Source of the DNA: Streptomyces chrestomyceticus JCM 4735
GTDB taxonomy: Bacteria; Actinomycetota; Actinomycetes; Streptomycetales; Streptomycetaceae
Direction of reading: 5' to 3'
Assembly (NCBI RefSeq): GCF_003865135.1
Contig: NZ_BHZC01000001.1
Coordinates: forward strand, 186,001 to 250,000
DNA: 64,000 nt
Of the stretch, positions 46,807-53,952 are shown piece after piece. Within the stretch, counting starts at the first letter, position 1, and every line of letters begins with the position of its first letter. The notes under the pieces are model-generated. The model had not been told where the DNA came from and ran no database searches. It saw only the letters and a program-made list of their open reading frames with translations. The translations under genes were made by a program, and so were the position numbers.

Positions 46807-48258
46807 GTGATGAACCGTCGAGTCCCGCGCGCCTCCGGCGCCCACTCCCCCACCGCCGTGGTACTCGGCGGCGGCCTCACCGGCATGCTGGCCGCCACCG
46901 TCCTGTCCCCTCACGCCGAGGTCCATATCGTCGAACGCGACCTGCTGCCCGGCACCCCCGCCCCGCGCAAGGGCCTGCCCCAGGCCCAGCACGCCCACCT
47001 GCTGTGGTCCGGCGGCGCCCGCATCATCGAAAGCCTGCTGCCCGGCATCACACAGCGATGGCTGACGGCGGGCGCGCGCCGTATCCCGCTGCCCACCGGG
47101 CTGGTGTCTCTCACCTCGGCGGGCTGGCTGCGCCGGTGGCCCGAAATGCAGTACCTGATCGCCTGTTCACGCGATCTGCTCGACTGGGGTGTACGCCAGC
47201 AGGTCCTGGCCCACCCCAGGATCCGCGTTCATACCCGTACCGAGCCCGTCGGACTGTGCGGCACCGCCGGGCACATCACGGGGGTCCACGTACGCGACAA
47301 CGCCACCGGGAACGTACAACAACTCCACGCCGAGCTGGTGATCGATGCCACCGGCCGCGGCTCCGCGGCGACCGCCTGGCTGGCCGCGCTCGGCCTGCCG
47401 CCCGTACCGGAGGAGCACGTGGACTCCGGACTGGCCTACGCCACCCGCATCTTCCAGGCTCCTGCCGGGACAGCGCACTGGCCCGTCGTCAACGTCCAGT
47501 CCGACGCACGCGTCCCCGTCCCCGGCCAGACAGCGACCCTCGTGCCGATCGAAAGCGCACGCTGGCTGGTGACCCTGTCCGGCACCCGCGGCGGGCAGCC
47601 GACCAGAGAAGCCAGCGCCTTCCTGCCGTTCGCCCGCAACGTCCGGCACCCCATCGTCGCCGACCTCATCGCCGACGCCGAACCGCTGACCGACGTCCGC
47701 CTCTCCCGCAGCACCGTCAACCGGCGCCGCCGCTTCGACCTGCTGCGGACCTGGCCCCGCGGCCTCATCGTGCTCGGTGACGCCGTCGCCACCTACAACC
47801 CCCTGTACGGCCAGGGCATGTCGGTCGCCGCCCAGGAAGCCGCCGCCCTGCGCGACGCGCTGAACCGCTACGGCCTGGCCGCCCCGGACCTGGCCCGGCG
47901 CCTGCAGCGCACCGTGGGACGCCTGACCCAGGCACCCTGGGCCATGGCCACCGGCCAGGACATCCTCTACCCCGGCGCCATCGGCCCCCAGCCCCCCGCG
48001 GCCGCCCGACTCCTGCGCGGCTACACCGACCGGCTCCTGAAGACCGCCACCGGCGACCCGGCCGTCACCCGGGCCCTGCTCGACGTGATGACCCTGTCCG
48101 CACCGCTGCAACGCCTGTTACGGCCGGACGTGGCCGCCAGAGTCCTGCTGGGTCCCGTGCAACCACCCCTCGCCGGACCTCCGTTGAACCTGCCGGCCCA
48201 GCGTGTCACACCAGCCTGCTCCCGGCGTTCTGCGGCGGATGACGGCACCAGTTCGTGA
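46807..48258 (+). CDS. FAD-dependent monooxygenase/oxidoreductase
   Basis: A 483-residue flavoprotein of the p-hydroxybenzoate-hydroxylase or squalene-epoxidase-like group. VVLGGGLTGMLAATVL is the N-terminal Rossmann motif, IVERDLLPG ends its second strand, and GLIVLGDAVATYNPLYGQGM is the GD motif that binds FAD phosphate. The C-terminal part is helical. Such enzymes hydroxylate or epoxidise small aromatic or isoprenoid substrates, often in natural-product pathways. GTG at 46807 or ATG at 46810 is the start, with GGGGAG upstream; the frame opens at 46798. Probable control by the inverted repeat at 46745-46774. No biosynthetic neighbours. Confidence 0.88.
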   Translation: MMNRRVPRASGAHSPTAVVLGGGLTGMLAATVLSPHAEVHIVERDLLPGTPAPRKGLPQAQHAHLLWSGGARIIESLLPGITQRWLTAGARRIPLPTGLVSLTSAGWLRRWPEMQYLIACSRDLLDWGVRQQVLAHPRIRVHTRTEPVGLCGTAGHITGVHVRDNATGNVQQLHAELVIDATGRGSAATAWLAALGLPPVPEEHVDSGLAYATRIFQAPAGTAHWPVVNVQSDARVPVPGQTATLVPIESARWLVTLSGTRGGQPTREASAFLPFARNVRHPIVADLIADAEPLTDVRLSRSTVNRRRRFDLLRTWPRGLIVLGDAVATYNPLYGQGMSVAAQEAAALRDALNRYGLAAPDLARRLQRTVGRLTQAPWAMATGQDILYPGAIGPQPPAAARLLRGYTDRLLKTATGDPAVTRALLDVMTLSAPLQRLLRPDVAARVLLGPVQPPLAGPPLNLPAQRVTPACSRRSAADDGTSS

Positions 48259-48511
48259 GGTCTTCCCTACGGGCGAGTCGTGCGGGAGTGCCCAGTGCCC
48301 TTCCTGTGCCTGCTCCTCCTCCTGGAGGCGTGAGTTCACGTCAACACATGTGGTCGACGCCGTAACCTCTCCGCCTGGTGCTCTGCCTACTTGCGGTCAA
48401 ACTTTGCCTCGGCTGAAGCTGGGAACCGTCGCGCCCCAGCCCGAACCGAACGATCAGTACGGTGAATGCGCCCTGTAACCCGCGCCCCGCTCCGCCGGTT
48501 GTGTGCCCTGC

Positions 48512-49066
48512 TCAGCTCTGCGGACTCAGTCCCGCCACGGCCAGCCGGAACAGCCGGTGCGCCTGAGCGGTGGGATCGGAGTAGTGCTCCGTGGCGAAGA
48601 CGATGCCCACGACCAGCGTGACCAGGTCGGCGAAGGTGACGTCTGCCGCCAGTGCGCCGTCCTGCGCGGCGCGGCGCACCAGCGGGCCTGCCGCCTCTTC
48701 CAGCGCCGCCGAGCAACTGTTCTCGTACACCGAGCCGTCATAGGCCAGCGCTGCCGCCAGCCCTCGGGCGGAGACGGAGTAGGTGACGAGGTCATCCAGC
48801 CATTCCAGGAGCGCCTTTCGACCGTCTTCCTTGCCGGTCAGCTCACGGGCGCGCACGCACAGAGCCTCGATCCGTTGCCGGGAGACTGCCTCCAACAGCG
48901 CGCGGCGCGTGGGGAAGTGTCGGCGCACGGTTGCCGAGCCGACCCCCGCGGTCCGCGCGATCTGTTCCAAGGAGGCGTCCGCTCCGTGAGCAGCGACCTC
49001 CTCCTCGGCCACGGCGAGGATGCGCGCGTAGTTGCGTCGGGCGTCCGCACGCTGGTGCTCCGGCAT
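48512..49066 (-). CDS. TetR family regulator
   Basis: A 184-residue repressor. The helix-turn-helix is at about residues 10-55 (ARILAVAEEEVAAHG, EQIARTAGVGSATVRRHFPT). The C-terminal domain is the SbtR/TetR_C_21-like kind. ATG at 49066 has GGAGGAGA upstream. It diverges from the NmrA-type gene at 49170, with two matching operators between (49087-49143), so it very likely represses that gene and itself. Confidence 0.93.
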   Translation of the reverse strand: MPEHQRADARRNYARILAVAEEEVAAHGADASLEQIARTAGVGSATVRRHFPTRRALLEAVSRQRIEALCVRARELTGKEDGRKALLEWLDDLVTYSVSARGLAAALAYDGSVYENSCSAALEEAAGPLVRRAAQDGALAADVTFADLVTLVVGIVFATEHYSDPTAQAHRLFRLAVAGLSPQS

Positions 49067-49086
49067 GGCATCTCCTCCAGGATTGA

Positions 49087-49143
49087 TAAGTGGCGGGCCC
49101 CGTCGTATCGTAGCGGAGCATAAACGGCGGGCCCCGCCGTTTA
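49087..49143. promoter_or_regulatory. Two tandem copies of a TetR operator
   Basis: Copy 1 at 49121-49143: arms TAAACGGCGGG and CCCGCCGTTTA around one central C, a perfect 11-bp palindrome. Copy 2 at 49087-49109 matches 18 of 23 positions, with the GGCGGGCCCCG core exact. The copies are 34 bases apart, in the promoter region between two divergent genes. Confidence 0.8.
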
Positions 49144-49169
49144 CTCGACGCGCAGCACGAGGAAGTGTC

Positions 49170-50093
49170 ATGTCCACACATTTCGCACCCGTCCTGGTCA
49201 CCGGCGCCACCGGCAGGCAGGGCGGAGCCACCGCCCGCGCACTGCTCGCGGCAGGCATTCCCGTCCGCGCCCTGGTGCGCGACCCGGCCACCGACCGGGC
49301 CAAGGCCGTCGAAGCATGGGGCGTCGAACTGGTCACCGGCGACCTGCACGACCGTGACTCCGTGATCCGGGCCGCAGAGGGCGCCCGCGCCGTCTTCTCC
49401 GTGCAGATGCCCGGCATCAGCGCGGCAGGCTTCGATTTCGAAGGGGAGGTGACCCAGGGCGTCAATCTCATCGAGGGCGCGAAAGCCGCCGGAGTGCCGC
49501 AATTCGTGCACACCTCCGTCAGTGGCGCCGGCCAGCACACCGAAACTCCCGGCTGGGCCGAAGGCCGCTGGGCTTCGATGGAACCCACCCTGAGCGCCAA
49601 GAGCGCGATCCAGGATCGGCTCCGCGCGGCCGGATTCCCCCACTGGACGCTCCTCAAGCCGGGATTTTTCATGGAGAACTTCCTCCCGTCCATGGCATTT
49701 CTGTTCCCGCGCGGCATAGCGGGCGGCCTGGTGAGCGTGCTGAATCCCGAGACCCGGCTGTCCCTGGCCGCAGTGGACGACATAGGCAGGGCGGCCACCG
49801 CGGCCATCACCGCGCCAGAGCGATTCGACTCCGTCGAATTGGAGTTGGCGAGCGACTACCTGTCGATGACGGAGATCGCCGAGGTTCTCTCCCGCGCTAC
49901 GGGAACGCACCTGTCCGCGCCGGAAATGACCGAGGAGGAAGCCGTCGCCGCCGGGATGCCCGCGATGGGCGCCGGCCACGAGTGGCTGAACGTGGCCGGC
50001 CAGCCGGCCCGCCCGCAGTACGCGAGGGACCTCGGCATCCCCCTCACCAGCTTCGAGGAATGGGCACAGGAACACATGCGCCCCGCCGCCTGA
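49170..50093 (+). CDS. NmrA-type NAD(P)-binding reductase
   Basis: A 307-residue atypical SDR of the NmrA family. The N-terminus VLVTGATGRQGGATARALLA is the NAD(P) motif, with FVHTSVSGAG in the active-site strand and no canonical Tyr-x-x-x-Lys. Members act as redox sensors or as quinone or aldehyde reductases. ATG at 49170 follows CGAGGAAG. Divergent from the TetR gene and probably repressed by it. Confidence 0.9.
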   Translation: MSTHFAPVLVTGATGRQGGATARALLAAGIPVRALVRDPATDRAKAVEAWGVELVTGDLHDRDSVIRAAEGARAVFSVQMPGISAAGFDFEGEVTQGVNLIEGAKAAGVPQFVHTSVSGAGQHTETPGWAEGRWASMEPTLSAKSAIQDRLRAAGFPHWTLLKPGFFMENFLPSMAFLFPRGIAGGLVSVLNPETRLSLAAVDDIGRAATAAITAPERFDSVELELASDYLSMTEIAEVLSRATGTHLSAPEMTEEEAVAAGMPAMGAGHEWLNVAGQPARPQYARDLGIPLTSFEEWAQEHMRPAA

Positions 50094-50241
50094 CTGTTCA
50101 CAGAATCTGACGGAACCGCCAGCGCCAGCGATCAGGAGACACTCGGCACTCGCGCACCCAGGGGTTAATCAAGAAGCTCGGCTGTCGCCATCGGCCACGA
50201 CAACGGACCGGCACACCAGCAAAGCCCTCCAGCCACCGTAG

Positions 50242-50284
50242 GCTGAGATCCCACGCGCTGAGATCCCACGGCTGAAATTCCGTG
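50242..50284. repeat. Three short direct repeats upstream of the AlkD-like gene
   Basis: GCTGAGATCCCACG at 50242-50255 and 50257-50270 (exact), then the degenerate GCTGAAATTCCGTG at 50271-50284, about 15 bases apart, ending 11 bases before the ribosome site AGGAGG at 50295-50300. They could be regulator half-sites. Confidence 0.5.
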
Positions 50285-50305
50285 CGTAAAGGACAGGAGG
50301 CTGAA

Positions 50306-50977
50306 GTGGCCGAGACGGTGCTGGCTGAGGTGATGGCCGAGCTGGCCGAGCTTGACGACCCCAAGACGCGCGCCGTGAACGAAAGGCACGGTGACGATCA
50401 CGGTGTGAACCTCAGCAAACTGCGCGCACTCGCCAAACGGCTCAAGACGCAGCAGGAACTGGCGCGCCAGCTCTGGGAGACGGGTGACACCGCGGCAAGG
50501 CTGTTGGCTACCCTGATCTGTCGGCCGAAGGCGTTCGGCCGTGACGAGTTGGACGTCATGTTGCGCTCAGCGCGCACGCCCAAGGTGCACGACTGGCTCG
50601 TGAATTACGTGGTGAAGAAGAATCCGTACGCAGAAGAGCTGCGCCTGGCCTGGTCCGCCGACCCCGATCCCGTGGTCGCGAGCGCCGGCTGGGCGCTGAC
50701 CACCGAACGCGTGGCGAAGAAGCCGGAGGACCTCGACCTCGCGGGGCTGCTCGACACCATCGAGGCGGAGATGAAGGACGCTCCCGATCGTCTGCAGTGG
50801 GCGATGAACCAATGCCTGGCCCAGATCGGGATCGAGCACGCGGAGTACCGCACCCGCGCCATCGACATCGGCGAGCGCCTTCAGGTGCTCAAGGATTACC
50901 CGACTTCGCCAGGCTGCACGTCGCCGTTTGCGCCCGTCTGGATCACCGAGATGGTGCGCCGTAAGGAGAATACGTAG
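50306..50977 (+). CDS. DNA alkylation repair protein, AlkD-like
   Basis: A 223-residue all-helical protein of the AlkD HEAT-repeat family (PF08713), which excises N3- and N7-alkylpurines without base flipping. The N-terminal VNERHGDDHGVNLSKLRALA is the family pattern, followed by repeated helix pairs (DELDVMLRSARTPKVHDWLV, PDPVVASAGWALTTERV). GTG at 50306 is 5 bases after AGGAGG; the frame opens at 50282. The AlkA-like gene follows at 51376, so two different glycosylases for alkylated bases sit side by side. Confidence 0.88.
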   Translation: MAETVLAEVMAELAELDDPKTRAVNERHGDDHGVNLSKLRALAKRLKTQQELARQLWETGDTAARLLATLICRPKAFGRDELDVMLRSARTPKVHDWLVNYVVKKNPYAEELRLAWSADPDPVVASAGWALTTERVAKKPEDLDLAGLLDTIEAEMKDAPDRLQWAMNQCLAQIGIEHAEYRTRAIDIGERLQVLKDYPTSPGCTSPFAPVWITEMVRRKENT

Positions 50978-51231
50978 GAGATCGTCCGGCCTCCCCCTGT
51001 GCGCCACGAGCCCGCTTTCAACCATTGACAGACACCGTCACTACACGACTACCGACGAAGCGGCAGCGGTCCGCCTCGTCGGCAGTCGCACAGGCCAGGA
51101 CGAAGAGGGGGACCGTTGCATCCCCCGGTCCCGCCTCCGGCCGCGCGGCGCAAGCAGCCTGCAAGGGCTTCTGTACCGCCTGCCCCACCCGGAGACCGCG
51201 CCTGACCATGAATCTCGATACCCAAGCTCCC

Positions 51232-51294
51232 ATGTCAGGGCTTTGACATTACGGTTGCGCACGCCTAGCGTGACCCATGTCAGATGCCTGACAT
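51232..51294 (+). promoter_or_regulatory. Promoter flanked by two identical palindromic operators
   Basis: TTGACA (51243-51248), 17 bases, TAGCGT (51266-51271) gives a consensus-like vegetative promoter. ATGTCA-N6-TGACAT occurs twice: 51232-51249, overlapping the -35 box, and 51277-51294, over the expected transcript start (near 51278). The second is inside an 8-bp perfect inverted repeat (CATGTCAG, CTGACATG). A regulator bound at both sites would shut the AlkA-like gene. The regulator is not in the window. Confidence 0.75.
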
Positions 51295-51373
51295 GAAAGG
51301 AGCGGGTAACGCCATGCCGAAGCTTCCCTTCGAGGGTCCCGAAGGCTCCACACTCACCGCGCAGGGAGGCTGA
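51293..51373 (+). CDS. Possible leader peptide before the AlkA-like gene
   Basis: A 26-codon frame from ATG 51293 (or 19 codons from ATG 51314) ends TGA at 51371-51373, 2 bases before the GTG of the AlkA-like gene. AAAGGAG at 51296-51302 can serve ATG 51314. The shorter peptide reads MPKLPFEG then PEGSTLTAQGG. It may couple translation to the next gene. Chance occurrence is possible. Confidence 0.35.
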   Translation: MKGAGNAMPKLPFEGPEGSTLTAQGG

Positions 51374-51375
51374 CC

Positions 51376-52431
51376 GTGCCGACCGCCTCCCTCACCCCCA
51401 CCGGCCCCTTCTCGCTCGCCTCCAGCGTGCGATTCCTGATGAGCTTCACGCCCGCGAGCTACAACCACGCGCCAGACGACATCCTCCGCCTGGCCTTCCC
51501 CGCTGACAACGCGACATCCGTGCTCGCGGCCACGGTCCGGCAGGAAATGGGGGCAGACGGCGTCCCGGGCACGGTGCAGGCCGAACTCACCGCCCACCCC
51601 GGCACTCCGACCCCGGAGAAGCCGGCCACCGCTGAGCCCACGATCGACAAGGTCGGGCGCACCCAACTCGCCCGGATCCTCTCCCTCGATGTCGACGGCT
51701 CCGGATTCCCGGCTCTTGGCGCGGACCCCGTGATGGCCGGGCTCATGGCGCGCTACCCGGGACTGCGCCCGGTGTGCTTCCACTCGCCCTACGAAGCTGC
51801 CGTCTGGGCCATCATCGGAAACCGGATCCGCAAGACCCAGGCAGCCGCCATCAAGGCCCGTATCGCCCGCGAATACGGACAGCGCATCCACGTCTCGGGC
51901 CAAGTCCTGCACGCCTTCCCCACACCCACCGTCCTGCGCTCCCTCCCCCGCCTGTCTGGCCTGACCAACCTCAAGGTCCAACGGCTGCACGCGCTGGCCG
52001 AAGCAGCCCTCGACGGGCAACTCGACGCCACCCGTCTGCGCAGCTTGCCTGCCGACTACGCCCTCGCCGAACTGCGCGCCCTGCCAGGCATCGGCCCCTT
52101 CTCCGCCGAGCTCGTCCTCATCCGGGGAGCCGGACACCCCGACGTCTTCCCCCGCCACGAACCACGGGTCCACCAAGCCATCGCCGCGGCATACGGGCTC
52201 TCCGCAGCGGCAGCCACCGACGTCACCCAACTGTCCAAGATTGCCGATCGGTGGAAGCCCTACCGCAGTTGGGCAGCCTTCCTGCTTCGCGTCCGGCTCG
52301 GGGAAGCGCTCCCGCGCGGCGTCGCGCCACAGCAGCGGTCAAGTCGCTTCTCTCCAGCAGCCGTTCGCCATCTCAGTGAGCGGCACGGCAGCCCCTTCCG
52401 GTCTTCTTCACAGCTAATGCTCGGGCAGTGA
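51376..52431 (+). CDS. DNA-3-methyladenine glycosylase 2 family (AlkA-like)
   Basis: A 351-residue HhH-GPD superfamily glycosylase. An AlkA-type N-terminal sheet (FLMSFTPASYNHAPDDILRL) is followed by a helical core; the helix-hairpin-helix is LPGIGPFSAELVLIRG near residues 236-251. The position of the catalytic aspartate of E. coli AlkA appears to hold Glu262, in DVFPRHEPRV; whether that supports catalysis is unknown. GTG at 51376 has GGGAGG 6 bases upstream. It is controlled by the promoter and operators at 51232-51294. Confidence 0.87.
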   Translation: MPTASLTPTGPFSLASSVRFLMSFTPASYNHAPDDILRLAFPADNATSVLAATVRQEMGADGVPGTVQAELTAHPGTPTPEKPATAEPTIDKVGRTQLARILSLDVDGSGFPALGADPVMAGLMARYPGLRPVCFHSPYEAAVWAIIGNRIRKTQAAAIKARIAREYGQRIHVSGQVLHAFPTPTVLRSLPRLSGLTNLKVQRLHALAEAALDGQLDATRLRSLPADYALAELRALPGIGPFSAELVLIRGAGHPDVFPRHEPRVHQAIAAAYGLSAAAATDVTQLSKIADRWKPYRSWAAFLLRVRLGEALPRGVAPQQRSSRFSPAAVRHLSERHGSPFRSSSQLMLGQ

Positions 52432-52570
52432 GAAAGGGCGGCCCATGCATCCGCCTTCGACGCCCTCCTGACGTCCTGGCTGCTCAACGACGCGAGCGCG
52501 CACGCGTCCGCAGCGAACGAAGCCTCCGCTGGGGCGGCAGGCCGCTGCTCAACCCTGGGAGGTCGCCCCA

Positions 52571-52905
52571 CTAGTCATCGAACTCGAAGCCCGAAATCTC
52601 CGCACGGACAATGATGTCGCGGACTGCCTCGGGCCTCGTGATGACGGTTTCAACGGCCGCCTTGAGTCGCGCAAGGTCGCCCGGGCTCCCGGCCTCGCAG
52701 AACATGCCGGCCTCACTGTCGAAATCAAGGCGCTCAGCGATGTCCGGCCAGGCAAACCGCACGAGGCCTTCCCCGAAGTAGCCGTTCGGATGCTGGCGAC
52801 GAGGTCGGGGGGGTCTCTGGGGCTGACGTCGGCGGCGAACTGGCGCGTCACAGGACCCATTCTGCGGCAGACAACGCGCACCGGCCGGCCCACAGGTGCG
52901 AGCAT
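52571..52905 (-). pseudogene. Imm51-like immunity protein remnant, frameshifted as read
   Basis: The intact C-terminal part, from GTG 52762 to 52571, reads LDFDSEAGMFCEAGSPGDLA and ends FEFDD, the pattern of Imm51-type immunity proteins. Just upstream in the same frame, HPNGYFGEGLVRF continues the family pattern; before that the sequence switches to the next frame (RQFAADVSPRDPPDLVA, from 52905). One missing base near 52795 would join both into a 111-residue protein. Its 5' end overlaps the membrane gene at 52896 by 10 bases. A pipeline may call only the 63-residue piece. Confidence 0.5.
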
Positions 52906-53276
52906 CCGCCCGGGCCGTCCCCGGCTTCTTCCTCGCCCTCGGAGGCGCCTGCCTTGTGGCCGCGACTTTCGGCGGCCGCCTCGCTCTCGGTCTGGTGGCC
53001 TTCGGGATCCTGGCGGCCTGCAGTCTTGCCTTGGTGCTGCTGGGACGCCGGAGCGAGACCTATCAGGGCCTCACCGACAAGGCTCCCGACGAGCGCTTCG
53101 CGCGGATCGGAGGGCGGGCCTGGGCCGGCACAGGCGTCGTGCTCACCATGGGAAATCTCTGCGCTTTCATCGGTGGGCTGGCATCCGGACGAAGCGGCGA
53201 TCCGTACTTCTGGTTCGTGGCCATCGCCGCCGTCTCCTACATCGGCTTCGTCGCCTTCTGGTCCCGGCATGCCTGA
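52896..53276 (+). CDS. Small four-pass membrane protein
   Basis: A 126-residue protein with about four hydrophobic segments (FFLALGGACLVAATFGG, LGLVAFGILAACSLALVLL, TGVVLTMGNLCAFIGGL, FWFVAIAAVSYIGFVAF). No family recognised. GTG start at 52896, weak ribosome site. It overlaps the start of the antisense Imm51 remnant, so its own 5' end may be imprecise. Confidence 0.6.
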   Translation: MRASARAVPGFFLALGGACLVAATFGGRLALGLVAFGILAACSLALVLLGRRSETYQGLTDKAPDERFARIGGRAWAGTGVVLTMGNLCAFIGGLASGRSGDPYFWFVAIAAVSYIGFVAFWSRHA

Positions 53277-53390
53277 TGCCTGAGCAGCCGCACGGCCGAC
53301 GCGCTGTCTCGGCCAGGTCGACCGGAGCGGCCTCGATATCGGCCAGCCGTGATCGGGAGCACCAATGGAGGGGCGGTATTGATCAGGCGG

Positions 53391-53621
53391 CTAGGGTCTA
53401 CCGGGCCTGGTCAGTGTGCGGAATTCGAGGATGGCTTCGGCTCCGGCGATGCCCCAGCGGGCTCCGGTGATGTCGAGCCGGTCGCCGACGAGGTGGCGGG
53501 AGGCTCCCTCGATCACTCCGGTCGCGATGGGCCATCCCACCGCGAGGGCACGGTGGTAGCGCGCGAAGGGCGCTTTGCCGGTGAGGGCAAGCGAGCACGA
53601 GTGCCGGTGCTCGGGCAGCAA
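53391..53621 (-). pseudogene. Transposase C-terminal fragment (ISKra4-like)
   Basis: The fragment reads RALAVGWPIATGVIEGASRH, then VGDRLDITGARWGIAG and EAILEFRTL, the conserved end of ISKra4-type transposases (GWPIATGVIEGACRHLV pattern). No catalytic N-terminal domain, no matching inverted repeats and no partner gene are seen; it is an IS scar. It marks this zone as accessory DNA. Confidence 0.65.
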
Positions 53622-53952
53622 GAGGGCGCCCCTGAAGCAACTGCCGCAACAGCAGCCGACCCTTTCAGTTCGCGGTGCGGCAGTTGGCCGGTAACTTCAC
53701 CGCAAGCACAGACCGCCGACTCCCGCCGAGTGAGACCCGAGCCGGCTTCCCGGCGCCCGGCGGCACTCGCGCACAAGGTCACTCGAATGGACGTACGGAA
53801 GGACGGCTGACATGCGGGTACACCGGTCGGCGTCCAAGGTGAATTATGGCCCGTACACCGGCGGCCCCTGATGCCGCCGGGCAGCCGTGTTCCTTGACCG
53901 CGGGTCCTTGCTCCATCGACGACGGACGCGGGCCGGGTGCCCGCCGGATCGG
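53622..53952. other. Gene-free stretch before the Clp-type gene
   Basis: No gene recognised. The 9-base repeat GTACACCGG occurs near 53818 and 53853. A 19-codon frame (53812-53871) with GGAAGG upstream exists but has nothing to identify it. Confidence 0.35.

Noticed and set aside
53812..53871. 19-codon frame with a good ribosome site before the Clp-type gene
   Set aside because: Could be a leader peptide but nothing distinguishes it from chance; only noted in the intergenic entry.
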